Source: CALDTK01 sp965215215 (GTDB lineage: Bacteria > Bacteroidota > Bacteroidia > Chitinophagales > Saprospiraceae). From it: a stretch of 64,000 nucleotides of DNA. The stretch is taken from contig OZ244043.1 of the NCBI GenBank assembly GCA_965215215.1, forward strand, positions 2,666,001-2,730,000. Reading direction: 5' to 3'. The translations under genes and the position numbers were made by a program. Shown one piece after another: positions 1-8,010 of this stretch (position 1 is the stretch's first letter; each line of letters begins with the position of its first letter). The notes beneath the pieces are model-generated. The model had not been told where the DNA came from. It saw nothing but the letters and a program-made list of their open reading frames with translations, and made no database searches.

Positions 1-2
1 AC

Positions 3-1046
3 GCCGACCGACCCGACCTCGCTCCCGACTTCTTCCTCGCCAGTATGCCGGCCGATTCGCTTCCGACTTTTCAGCCCCAACTCCAGTACGGGACCGGGCT
101 CGGCTCCGACAAACGAAGTCAGTTCGGCATTCCGGCCTGGGAGGCGCGGGCCATCGCTTTCCCCCGTGTCAATTATACCGGAGCGAAAGGGCGCGACAGT
201 ACCGAGGCCATGGCCTACTTCGAAGCCATGTGGCAGATCGCGGGCTACCACGGGCTGCTGCTCAAATCTCGACTCCGTAGGGAGGTGGGCGCGCAGGGTT
301 TGTTCGCCGCGATCGGGAATGCCTACCAGGCGGAAGCAATCCAGTCGGCCGTAATGGCCGAGTGGAACGCTGCCAACAAGAGTTTTTCCAAGCAGGCTGA
401 CTACGGACAGGATTACATGCGCTCCCTCGCCTTCGCGGATGAGTACCGCCGGGCGGCGGATACGGTGACGTTCCCGAGCGTGGTACTCCGACCGAACGGC
501 ATGGAGGTGCATTTCCTGCTCGGTCCGACCTTCCCGCTCGGTGAGCTCACCGACGGACTCGACGCCGGCTTCGGGATGGACTTGGGGATCGGCTACACCT
601 ACGATCGCTGGTTGGCCCTGCTGTTGGGATCCGTGAGTCAAACGCCGGTGTCGGGCGCCGCCTCCGAGCGCGAGCCCGGCATTACAAACGGACGGTCGCA
701 GTGGAACAACGTCGGTCTCGATCTAGGCTACCGTTGGCTGCGCACCCCCTCCTGGGAGGCTACCGCGCGTTTGCGCACCCTCAGCGCCACGCTCCACTCC
801 GGATCCGGCGACAACCAGGAGGATCTCCGGGAGGACTTCGCGCTAGGGCTCGCGCAGTCGCTGAGCTACAGCTTCGGCGGCGGCTACGGCGGGGAGCAGC
901 CCGGCTCGCAACGCAGCGGACTCCAGGCAATGGCGCTCGTGGGCCTTACGCCGCAGAAGTGGCTCGGTGCGCTTCGCGGGCCCGTACTGTACGTTGGCCT
1001 CGGTTTGCAGGGGACCATATACGGGGTAGGGTACGAGAGGGAGTAG
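3..1046 (+). CDS. Outer-membrane-like protein of unknown function, 5' end outside window
   Basis: The frame is open to the left edge of the window. The first ATG (position 45) is not followed by a signal peptide, so the true start is probably upstream. The first half (to about residue 140 from that ATG) looks helical and charged. The second half alternates hydrophobic and polar residues with many Gly and aromatic residues (FLLGPTFPLGEL, DLGIGYTY, LDLGYRW, SYSFGGGYG, LYVGLGLQG), as in beta-barrel strands. I infer an envelope protein but recognise no family. The last residues are YERE, not the terminal Phe/Tyr usual in TonB-type barrels. A mini-hairpin repeat lies directly after the stop codon. 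Confidence 0.6.
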   Translation, partial: ADRPDLAPDFFLASMPADSLPTFQPQLQYGTGLGSDKRSQFGIPAWEARAIAFPRVNYTGAKGRDSTEAMAYFEAMWQIAGYHGLLLKSRLRREVGAQGLFAAIGNAYQAEAIQSAVMAEWNAANKSFSKQADYGQDYMRSLAFADEYRRAADTVTFPSVVLRPNGMEVHFLLGPTFPLGELTDGLDAGFGMDLGIGYTYDRWLALLLGSVSQTPVSGAASEREPGITNGRSQWNNVGLDLGYRWLRTPSWEATARLRTLSATLHSGSGDNQEDLREDFALGLAQSLSYSFGGGYGGEQPGSQRSGLQAMALVGLTPQKWLGALRGPVLYVGLGLQGTIYGVGYERE

Positions 1047-1074
1047 GAGGCTTGCGCTAAAACACGCATGTCCA

Positions 1075-1959
1075 CTACTGCGCACACCGCGCCTCCACGT
1101 AAACCGCCCCAATGCTGAGTCCCCACTCGTCCTTGTACTTCGACCAACTCCCGTCCGTCGATTTCGTACGACCCGGATACGCCGTCGGATTACAGGGCAT
1201 GTTTACAAATAGGCCTTCCCCAGGCTCGCTTACATCAACGAGCTCTATGGATACGGCAAAGTCTCCTTCGGTCCGCACGCCCTGCTCCTGGACATCGAGC
1301 GCTAGGGTACGCCGCGCCTCCCGCCTCGTGATCGGCCACACGATCGGGGAGCGCTGAATGGGCTCGTCCGGTAGCCCCTCCGTATCGATCGTATAAAAAT
1401 TCACCTCTAGGGTAGCCTCATCGGCCGTCAGGTGGTTGGACTGTACGTACACTTTATCGATCCGGCACCGGCGGTCGGATTCGACGACCACCGCATTCTC
1501 GGTACCGAGTTCGCCCATCTGGTGTACGGCGTAACACAGGAAGGTTTTCTTGGCGCGCTCGCCCAACCGTTGCGCTTTACCCCAGGTGTAGGCGTCCACC
1601 ACCTCGGCCTCCGCTAATTCGTAGGTGGCTTTCGCCAAAACCAATTGTGGAGCGCTACGCGCTGCCCGCACGCTGAGCGAGGTATCGCGGTAGCCGATGG
1701 CACTGATGCGGAGCTCGGTCGTGGCGTGTTTTGCCGTGAGCAGAATTTCCGGAAGCTCCACCGATCCGTCGAGCGTGCCTACCGCGCCCGCGTTCGCCCG
1801 TAGCGCGTACACGTTGACGTAAGGGATGGGGCTGCCATCGATATCGACGATGTGGATGGTGGAGGCTTGTGGTTGGGCAAACAAACTCAGGAAGGGCCAG
1901 CAGAAGAAGGGGAGTAGCAGGAAGGGCCAGCAGAAGAAGGGGAGTAGTACGTAGCGCAT
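1075..1959 (-). CDS. Secreted carboxypeptidase-regulatory-like domain protein
   Basis: Begins with a hydrophobic signal peptide (residues 1-29, ending SLFAQ) made of two copies of the decapeptide LLPFFCWPFL. Residues about 35-110 resemble the CarboxypepD_reg-like fold common in Bacteroidota surface proteins (IHIVDIDGSPIPYVNVYAL, then a GTLDGSVELP turn and an ISAIGYRDTSLSV strand). The remaining about 180 residues (VYVQSNHLTADEATLEVNFY, then SIGAVYVEAR at the end) are beta-rich and not assigned to a family. It probably sits on or near the outer membrane; substrate and role are unknown. A mini-hairpin copy falls in the coding sequence at 1627-1641, read as VLAKAT. The first gene of the window converges on it; the next gene upstream runs in the same direction. 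Confidence 0.7.
   Translation of the reverse strand: MRYVLLPFFCWPFLLLPFFCWPFLSLFAQPQASTIHIVDIDGSPIPYVNVYALRANAGAVGTLDGSVELPEILLTAKHATTELRISAIGYRDTSLSVRAARSAPQLVLAKATYELAEAEVVDAYTWGKAQRLGERAKKTFLCYAVHQMGELGTENAVVVESDRRCRIDKVYVQSNHLTADEATLEVNFYTIDTEGLPDEPIQRSPIVWPITRREARRTLALDVQEQGVRTEGDFAVSIELVDVSEPGEGLFVNMPCNPTAYPGRTKSTDGSWSKYKDEWGLSIGAVYVEARCAQ
1888..1947 (-). repeat. Two perfect 30-bp tandem units inside a signal peptide
   Basis: Units 1888-1917 and 1918-1947 are identical. Each encodes ten residues (LLPFFCWPFL), so loss or gain of one unit keeps the frame and only changes the length of the hydrophobic core of the signal peptide. Confidence 0.9.
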
Positions 1960-2052
1960 TTTGGGGCGACGATTCAGCTGGGCGTAGGTTACAGGCTTTA
2001 TGATTACAATCGTCTTGCGACTTCGCTAACTTTCGGCATAGCGATCCGTCAA

Positions 2053-2652
2053 CTACTTCCTCCCGAAGTGATACCTGATCCCTACGCTCGGCCGCACGGT
2101 GAGCCCAAAGCCCCGCCCCGCGTACTGCGGCCGGATCCCGAGGTCGAGCTCGAGCGGCGCTCGCTTAAGCGCGTAGCGAAAGCCGGCGACACCCTGTACG
2201 GTTAGGTTGGTCTTCGCGCCTAAAGACTCACCGTCGGACGTGCCGCCCGCGTTGCGGCTACTGTAGTTCAGGAAGCCCAGGCCTCCGCCGGCGTAAAACG
2301 TCCACTGCGGATTCTGCATCCGCCAATCGCGCTGCAGCGTCACGGTCGCCTGAAACCGCCTCGACTGCATTCGTCCGGGCAGCATACGCGGGAGATCCAC
2401 AACGCTCGTGCGCCAGTACCCCGCCGTCGCCTCCGCGCTCCACCGGTCGCCGATGGGCATTCGGTAGGAGAGGTCGAGGTTCTCCAGTAGCCGATCCGCC
2501 CCGCGCGCCGTCTCGTACTTCGGGTTGAAGCGGATGCCAACGGCGTGCGTGCGGTCGACTTGCGCAACGAGGAGCAGGGGCGTTACAGCCAGGGTAGTCG
2601 CGAGGAAGAGCACGCGCCATAGCAGCGCAGGTCCGCTTGCGCTAAAACGCAT
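2053..2652 (-). CDS. Small outer-membrane beta-barrel protein
   Basis: I place the start at the ATG at 2652, because it gives a clean signal peptide (MRFSASGPALLWRV..., a hydrophobic stretch to about residue 31, ending VAQ). The open frame continues upstream without resembling a protein. About 199 residues remain, made of alternating strands (VGIRFNPKYET, LDLSYRMPIGDRWSAEATAGYW, LELDLGIRPQYAGRGFGLTVRPSVGIRYHF) as in 8-stranded OmpA/OmpW-size barrels; the last strand ends YHFGRK. No specific family is recognised. Codons 2-6 are formed by a mini-hairpin copy (2634-2648), so the repeat lies on the start of the gene. Confidence 0.7.
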   Translation of the reverse strand: MRFSASGPALLWRVLFLATTLAVTPLLLVAQVDRTHAVGIRFNPKYETARGADRLLENLDLSYRMPIGDRWSAEATAGYWRTSVVDLPRMLPGRMQSRRFQATVTLQRDWRMQNPQWTFYAGGGLGFLNYSSRNAGGTSDGESLGAKTNLTVQGVAGFRYALKRAPLELDLGIRPQYAGRGFGLTVRPSVGIRYHFGRK

Positions 2653-3450
2653 TGATCGGACGTAGGCGATAGCGGTAATGGACGTGGGTAAGCCGCAGGG
2701 CTCCGCCCCGACGCCCCGGTGAGGGTAGCTCATGGTTGGGATAATGGATAAGTAGATGCTGCCTCCGTGCGTAGGCGGTGGACGCGCGGCGCGCCCAGTC
2801 ACGATTCTAACGGCGCACATAGCACGAGCGCTGCGTGGCTGGCGGCGCGCGGGCTGGGCATTGCGCCTCGGGCTACTCCTCGATGAGCTGCCGTATTTTA
2901 ATAAACTGCTGCCAAGTACTCGTTCGCCAGTAGGGCTCCATAGCTGATCTGCTCATCTTGACAACCTCACCGGGGGGTGAGCGGATGCAAGTCGAGATTG
3001 AGGCATTATGGGTAGTATCCTTGAAGATCAGGAACACTCTTTACGCCAGTGCCCCATCGTGCTAAGAGCCCAGGAAGCGAATTTCATCCTTGTAATCTGA
3101 AACCACAGCTTTCGGATTACAGGGATAAAGATGCTCCGTCGGTTAAATGCGACCAAAACTGCACGTGCGCGACAGCGGCCTACTGCACGCCGTCAACTTC
3201 ATCGAGGACCAGCTTCAGTTATCAAACAGCCTATTGCAGGGTGCCCGGCTACGCGGAGGCGGTCCGGAAGCCGATCGTTCGCTGAGTCGACCTACGCGGT
3301 TAAGCCTACGAGGGGCCGCTCCGAACGGGGCGACCCCTCCTGTTTTGTGGCAACTGCGTCCAAGGGCTTCCGCGGAAGCGGCGGTACTGCCGGTTGATAC
3401 GTAGCGATCGCCTTGCGGCAAAACTTCCCCTAGCTCGTACCTTACCGAAC
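2653..3450. other. About 800 bp without a convincing gene
   Basis: Only short frames with no recognisable protein pattern. It holds a small hairpin (CTCACC-GGGG-GGTGAG, 2966-2981), an imperfect inverted repeat TGTAATC/GATTACA near 3096-3119 and one mini-hairpin copy (3410-3424) just upstream of the Uma2 gene. Confidence 0.6.
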
Positions 3451-4086
3451 ATGTCCAGGCCCATCCTCGCAACTCCCCCCTTCGTGGTCGACCCCCGGCG
3501 CCGGTACACGCTCGCGGAATGGCAGACCGTCGAGGAGATCACCGGCGAGCGCTACGAGTACCACGAGGGCAAGTTGATCTCGGTACGCGCGATGGCCGGC
3601 GGTAGCGGGGCGCACGCTTTGATTGCTGGCAACGTCACAGGCAGCTTATTCAAAATCGTCACCAAGAACGACAATGGCTCCGTAGGCTCGCGGTGCGGGG
3701 TTTATTCTAGCGACTTGCGACTCATGGTCGCTCCCGACGATCGATACGTGTATCCCGACGCAGCCGTCGTCTGCGGCCGCCCGGTATACGATAGCTCGGT
3801 ACCGACCGCGGTCAGCAACCCGAAGGTGATCGTGGAGGTGGTGTCGCCGAGTAGCGCGGGCTTCGACGCCGGAGAGAAGTTCGATTTTTACGCCACGTTG
3901 GAAAGCCTGCGCGATTACGTGCTGGTCGCACAAGATCGACCCCGCGTGGAGGTGCGCTCCCGCGAGCACGCCGGTTCCCCATGGACGATCGCGGTCAGCG
4001 AGGGAATGAACGCCCGGGCTCACCTCGGCGCACTGGCAGACAGCCTGCCGCTGGGGGAGGTGTATCGACTCGTGGAGTTCGGGTAG
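3451..4086 (+). CDS. Uma2 family endonuclease-like protein
   Basis: Uma2 (DUF820) proteins carry a PD-(D/E)XK nuclease fold. The typical order is visible: YTLAEWQTVEEITGERYEYHEGKLI at the N terminus, then HALIAGNVTGSL, DLRLMVAPDDRYVYPDAAVVCG with the conserved PD, PKVIVEVVSPSS with the E-V-S-P core, and KFDFYATLESLRDYVLVAQD. Start: the frame opens earlier, but the ATG at 3451 (MSRPILATPP) gives the usual length of about 211 residues. Biological role is unknown for this family, which is often found in many copies per genome; a second copy lies at 26029-26601. No partner gene is evident. Confidence 0.85.
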   Translation: MSRPILATPPFVVDPRRRYTLAEWQTVEEITGERYEYHEGKLISVRAMAGGSGAHALIAGNVTGSLFKIVTKNDNGSVGSRCGVYSSDLRLMVAPDDRYVYPDAAVVCGRPVYDSSVPTAVSNPKVIVEVVSPSSAGFDAGEKFDFYATLESLRDYVLVAQDRPRVEVRSREHAGSPWTIAVSEGMNARAHLGALADSLPLGEVYRLVEFG

Positions 4087-4160
4087 CCGACCGCGCCCGG
4101 GCTCGCGTTGCGTGCGCCCGAATCCGAAGCGACTTTTCGCCTGTAAAACGTTGTTGGAGC

Positions 4161-4532
4161 GTGCCCGCCGCCGTGCCCCAGCCGCTTTTGTTCCGCTCCA
4201 CCCTGCAGCACTTCCCCGGGGTGGGGGCGCCGCACTACTTCGCGGTCCCGGAGGAGGTCGCCGCGGCGCTCGGCGGCAAGCAGGGCGTCCGCCTCCAGAG
4301 CGTCCGCCTCGCGGTCACGGTCGACGCCAAGTTCACCGACTACCTCGGGCTGCGGCGGCGCAGCGGGGTCTTCTTCGTGAGCGCGGGCGTCGCCGTGCGC
4401 AACCGCTGCCGCGTTGACCGCCGCGCGGGCCTGCAGCAGTGCGTGGGCTACGGGCTGGAGGAATGGTGGCACGGCCGGCACGGGGCTGCGGAGCCAGGCT
4501 TCGGGGGCCGGCATGGTGGGCCGGCATGGTGA
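4161..4532 (+). pseudogene. DUF1905-like fragment, probably frameshifted
   Basis: From a GTG at 4161 the frame reads PQPLLFRSTLQHFPGVGA, then FAVPEEVAAALGG, which resembles the start of DUF1905-type small proteins (F-x-STL...VP..V..ALGG). Beyond about residue 75 (FFVSAGVAVRNRC) the sequence stops looking like the family and becomes Arg/Gly-rich, ending in a low-complexity run built on GGCCGGCATG repeats. I read this as a truncated or frameshifted relic. The family assignment is tentative; an unrelated small protein is possible. Confidence 0.35.
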
Positions 4533-4693
4533 GCCGGCGAGGTCGGTGCTGCCGGGCACACCTGGCCCCCGCCAGTCCGTAGGTGGCTTTCGCCAAAACG
4601 AGTCGCAGAGTGGCGCTGCCTCAGCGGTAGCGAGGCGCGCCGCCTCTTCGAGCTGGCGGCCGTCCGAAAAAATTGGTCGCTAGCAAATCGACC

Positions 4694-5272
4694 CTATCCC
4701 ATCGTCTCGGAGGCTTGCGCCACGTGCCGCTCGTTGTGCCACACGAGTGTATACAGCATGTCGCCGAGCCGTAGGCGAACAAGCGGGAAGGCTGAGACGG
4801 GTATTCGCGAGCCGTCCAGCCGTTTGTCGCGTAGCGCGCGTAGTACGGACCCGTAGCTACACTGATTGGCCACGAAGCTGGTCACCACCCGCCCGGCGTC
4901 GAGTGGGGAGCCCAGCGGGTTCATGTTGCCCGGACTGCGCACCGGCTTCGTGCGCCCGCTCACGTGCATGGTCCGCGCGAAGGGTTTGCCGAGTAGTCCG
5001 GGGCGGTACGGGGCGTCGGGGTTGCTGCGGATTTTGGCGGAAGCGGTGCGGGCTTCTAGGCGGGGGAGGTAATGGTCGGCGTAGCGATTCAGGTGCTCGA
5101 GGCACTCCAGGGCGCTCCACTTCCCCGCGCCCGGTCGGCGATTGAGCGCGGCGTCGCTTTTCTCCGGGAGGCTTTCGCCAAAACGAATTAGGCCCATTTG
5201 GATGGCGAGCAAATCTTCCAGCGCTTGTTCCTCCGTTTTGGCGAAAGCGGAACGGGAGTTGGCGGGGTGCAT
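4694..5272 (-). CDS. DinB family protein (DinB_2 type)
   Basis: A 192-residue four-helix bundle protein of the DinB/YfiT superfamily, predicted metal-binding and cytoplasmic. The family pattern KWSALECLEHLN..Y is at residues 51-64 and the C-terminal WHNERHVAQ at 178-186, which gives the three expected histidines (H60, H179, H183). The substrate is not predictable; members include thiol-dependent transferases. Three mini-hairpin copies lie inside the gene (5031, 5170, 5235), encoding parts read as ASAKI, RFGES and AFAKT. The copies at 5170 and 5235 are in opposite orientation 50 bp apart. The gene stands alone, in the same direction as the Crp-type gene upstream of it. Confidence 0.85.
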   Translation of the reverse strand: MHPANSRSAFAKTEEQALEDLLAIQMGLIRFGESLPEKSDAALNRRPGAGKWSALECLEHLNRYADHYLPRLEARTASAKIRSNPDAPYRPGLLGKPFARTMHVSGRTKPVRSPGNMNPLGSPLDAGRVVTSFVANQCSYGSVLRALRDKRLDGSRIPVSAFPLVRLRLGDMLYTLVWHNERHVAQASETMG

Positions 5273-5343
5273 GGGCGTGAGGGTTGGGGGCCGATCGATG
5301 ACGCAAGGCTAGGAGATGTGGAATGGGCGGACCTTGATCAGAC

Positions 5344-5937
5344 TCAAGATTTCGCCCGCAGGCGACTCAGCGTCTCGGGCGTCATCCGCAGGTACGAGGC
5401 GATGTAGCGGAGGGGGACGTGCTGGAAGAGCTGGGGGCTGCGCCGCAGCACGGTTTCGTAGCGGCGCCTAAACGAGGGTTCGAGTAGATCGAGCTCGCGG
5501 GTTAGGAGCTCGCAGGCTAGAACTTCCAGCATCGAGGTGTAGGCGGCCTGGTGCTCGGGGCTCGTGGCGAAAAGTGCCTGTAGTTGGGACCGATCGAGCC
5601 TGTAGCCGGTGCAGCGGCGGATGCACTGCAGGCCTAGGGGCGAAGCTGTGTTTAGGAGCAGGCCCGGGAGGGCGGCCAACACCTCTCCGGGGTAGCCGAG
5701 CCGGATGGTCTGGCGGCCGCTTTCGGTGTCGAGGTAGGCGTGAGCCGCTCCGGATCCGAATAGGTACAGGGAGCTCGTCGGGGCCAGAGGCGCCTGAATG
5801 AGTTGCCCGCGCGCTACTTCGAAGGGGGTGCCTACCCGGTGACCGTGCTCGAAGATCGTCTGTCGATACACTGGGAGGGCGCTTCGCGGTGTACTCCCTT
5901 TATGCATGGCAAATCGACCTTCGAACACTGCTTCCAA
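5344..5937 (-). CDS. Crp/Fnr family transcriptional regulator
   Basis: A 197-residue protein with the two-part Crp/Fnr plan. The N-terminal cyclic-nucleotide-binding-like beta roll spans residues about 25-115 (GTPFEVARGQLIQAP, LYLFGSGAAHAYLDTESGRQTIRLGYPGEVLAALP). The C-terminal winged helix ends LRYIASYLRMTPETLSRLRAK, the form typical of Bacteroidota members, where the recognition helix carries T-P-E-T-L-S-R. The arginine/serine cAMP pocket of E. coli Crp is not evident, so the ligand is unknown. Target genes cannot be deduced. It lies upstream of and in the same direction as the DinB gene, with about 70 bp between, so co-transcription is possible. Confidence 0.85.
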   Translation of the reverse strand: MEAVFEGRFAMHKGSTPRSALPVYRQTIFEHGHRVGTPFEVARGQLIQAPLAPTSSLYLFGSGAAHAYLDTESGRQTIRLGYPGEVLAALPGLLLNTASPLGLQCIRRCTGYRLDRSQLQALFATSPEHQAAYTSMLEVLACELLTRELDLLEPSFRRRYETVLRRSPQLFQHVPLRYIASYLRMTPETLSRLRAKS

Positions 5938-6126
5938 ACAACCCCCGCCAGGTTTCAGGCAAAAGTTAAGCCCCCAACCCTCACGCGATGTAGCTCGTGT
6001 AGTTTTTCCGGGTGGGCACCCCCCGCGCGGGCTTCCCGTAAGCTGAGGCGAAGGTGCGAAGTAGGCGCTCGGGCCGGCACACCGTCTTTATTTGGAGTGA
6101 GGTTGCAGTGGCCGCTAGCGTGTCCC

Positions 6127-6205
6127 AAATCGCAGTATTACGCAAAATTTGGCGATTACAATCGCAAGAATTAACTGAATCTTGCGATTAAGCCTCCGCC
6201 AAAAC
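6127..6205. repeat. ~80 bp GCGATTA-rich repeat, copy 1
   Basis: Alignable along its length with 7719-7798. Both contain several AATCGC/GCGATTA units in alternating orientation (AATCGCAG, GGCGATTACAATCGCAAG, CTTGCGATTA here) and both end in a mini-hairpin element. The two copies are in the same orientation and bracket the AAA/DUF4143 ATPase gene. A weaker relative (GATTACAATCG then CTTGCGA) is at about 2001-2022. Confidence 0.75.
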
Positions 6206-6311
6206 GGATTTCTGACTACCAGACTGACCCCTAATCCCCAGTTGGGACGAGTCAAGGTCAGTCGAGATAGTGGCGTGGCTGGAGAGTGAGCGTCGAACTA
6301 TCGGACGGGAT

Positions 6312-6518
6312 TCACCGCGCCGGCAGCACCTCGTGCTGGCACGGGTGACCGCCGATAATCGCGTCCGCGGGCGAACGTGTTTTGGCGGAAGCCTTGCCTG
6401 ACGCTGGAAGTTCCTGCTCGCAGTTACGCAACTCACGCAGTACCCAGTACCACATCAGTCCGCCGGCGATGACGTAGGCCGCGTTGAAGGCGACGATGCT
6501 GACCACCCCGGGGAGCAT
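6312..6518 (-). pseudogene. Fragment with one transmembrane helix
   Basis: The frame encodes VELAVPMLPGVVSIVAFN, AAYVIAGGLMWYWVLREL and then a polar tail. It can be read back to about 6590 without a start codon before meeting a stop, so the N terminus is either missing or begins at the internal ATG at 6518. The hydrophobic segment looks like a real membrane helix. I do not recognise the family. A mini-hairpin copy lies in the tail (6379-6393). Confidence 0.3.
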
Positions 6519-6590
6519 GGGTACGGCGAGCTCGACGAGGGTGCGCGCGATGGGGCCGCGGGGGAGGCCATTTGGGGGAAGATCGAGTCG

Positions 6591-7676
6591 CTACCTCACA
6601 AACCCCGTAAAATTCTCCCGCGTCACCACCTCCCAGGTATGCTCCGGGTAAGCCGCCGCGAACGTCCCCGGGAGGCGCTTGCGCCGCCGCGGATTCCAAG
6701 TAAACTCAAAGGCCGCCAGCCGCCCGCCGGACTCCTCGAGGTAATCGATCTCCTGCCGACTGTGCGTTCTCCAGAAATAGGAGTTGGGTGCCCGCCCGCC
6801 GTAGTGATTGGCCTTCAGGCGCTCCGCTACGAGGTAGTTCTCCCACAAAGCGCCCGTATCCTGTCGGAGGTCGAGCGGGTTAAAGTTCGAGATGAGGGCA
6901 TTGCGCACGCCCGTGTCGTAAAAATAGATCTTCCGCGAGCGCTTGAGCTCATTGCGTAGGTTGCGACTGAAAGAGCCGAGGCGAAAGACGACGAAGGTCT
7001 GTTCGAGTAAGTCGACGTAACGCTCGACGGTTTGGTTGTCCGCCCCGAGTAGCCAGGCGAGCTCCCCGTAGGATACCTCGTTTCCAACCTGAAAGGCCAG
7101 TGCTTGCAACAACTTACGCAGCAGCTCGGGTCGCCGAATGTCACTCAGCGCAAACAGGTCTCTATAGAGGTAGCTGTCCGCTAGGAGTCTTAAAAGCTCT
7201 TCCGCGTCGTCCGCGGCAGTCACTACCTCCGGGTACCCCCCGAAAAGGATGTGTCGCTCGAGGCGGCGACGCGCTTCCAAGACACCGTAGTAGCCTTCGA
7301 GCTCGGCGTACGAGATCGGGAACAGCCGAAACTCGTATTTCCGACCCGTGATGGGTTCGTTCGTGAGGTCCGAGAGCTGAAGCGAGGAGGATCCGGTCAC
7401 GATGAGCTGTACCTCCGGTAGCTGATCGACGATGAGCTTGAGGGTGAGACCAACCCCAGGTACGCGCTGGGCTTCGTCGATCAGTACGGTACCGTGAGAT
7501 CCGAACAACACGCGAAGCTCGGTGGAGGTCCGGCGCGTCAGGGCATCCCGAACGTCCGGCTCATCGGCATTCAGGTAGAGCATCTTACCGTGGCCACCCT
7601 CGAGGAGCAGCCGCGCCAGCGTCGTTTTCCCTACTTGCCGCGGACCAAGCACGATGAGCGCTTTCCCCGCACGCAT
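6591..7676 (-). CDS. AAA-type ATPase with DUF4143 domain
   Basis: N-terminal AAA_14 ATPase: Walker A GPRQVGKTT (residues 11-19), Walker B VLIDEAQ (64-70), sensor region LIVTGSSSLQL. The C-terminal DUF4143 part follows (YFYDTGVRNALISNFNPLDLR, WENYLVAERLK, YFWRTHSRQEIDYLEE, EFTWN), with the E-I-D.....E.K-like nuclease-fold remnant usual in this family. The frame is open upstream of the ATG and encodes IPRLLQPRLERR, which fits the usual N terminus, so translation may start before 7676 at a non-ATG codon. These proteins are common, often mobile, and of unsettled function. The gene lies between two direct repeats (6127-6205 and 7719-7798), which suggests it moved as a cassette. Confidence 0.85.
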   Translation of the reverse strand: MRAGKALIVLGPRQVGKTTLARLLLEGGHGKMLYLNADEPDVRDALTRRTSTELRVLFGSHGTVLIDEAQRVPGVGLTLKLIVDQLPEVQLIVTGSSSLQLSDLTNEPITGRKYEFRLFPISYAELEGYYGVLEARRRLERHILFGGYPEVVTAADDAEELLRLLADSYLYRDLFALSDIRRPELLRKLLQALAFQVGNEVSYGELAWLLGADNQTVERYVDLLEQTFVVFRLGSFSRNLRNELKRSRKIYFYDTGVRNALISNFNPLDLRQDTGALWENYLVAERLKANHYGGRAPNSYFWRTHSRQEIDYLEESGGRLAAFEFTWNPRRRKRLPGTFAAAYPEHTWEVVTRENFTGFVR

Positions 7677-7718
7677 TCGCCGTTCGAGACGGGGCTGTAG
7701 TAGTCGCGGTATGTTGTC

Positions 7719-7798
7719 TAATCGCAGGATTAAGCCAAATCTAGCGATTACGATCGCAAGATTTATAGAAATCTAGCGATTAGGCTTGCGCCAAAACA
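7719..7798. repeat. ~80 bp GCGATTA-rich repeat, copy 2
   Basis: Same layout and orientation as 6127-6205: AATCGCAGGATTA, TAGCGATTACGATCGCAAG, TAGCGATTA, then a mini-hairpin at 7783-7797. It covers the probable promoter region of the ATPase gene. The internal GCGATTA/TAATCGC inverted units could also be binding sites of a regulator. Confidence 0.75.
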
Positions 7799-8010
7799 AT
7801 ATAGGGCTCCCCGCAAGGCCCTCTGAAACCACGCTACGACTGCGTTTCGGCAAAAGCCAAATCCATTCGGTAAAAGGTCACCCTATTCTCGTAGTCCCGA
7901 TTAAGCTGACCCTGCCTCTCATTTGGAGTAATGCAACCGAACCTCCGGTGGGAGCCGTCCAACTGCGCAACCTAGAGTTCGAGCAAATCGATGCAGGGTC
8001 GAGACAGTGT

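Larger units (their letters stand above)
5938..6590. other. Intergenic stretch with repeat copies and a membrane-protein fragment
   Basis: Contains one copy of the ~80 bp GCGATTA-rich repeat (6127-6205), a mini-hairpin at 6379-6393 and a short minus-strand frame with one membrane segment (listed separately). Nothing else is recognisable. Confidence 0.6.

Noticed and set aside
1186..3122. Shared 13-mer TCGGATTACAGGG at about 1186 and 3110
   Set aside because: Flanks do not align and no dyad is common to both; chance or too weak to support a repeat.
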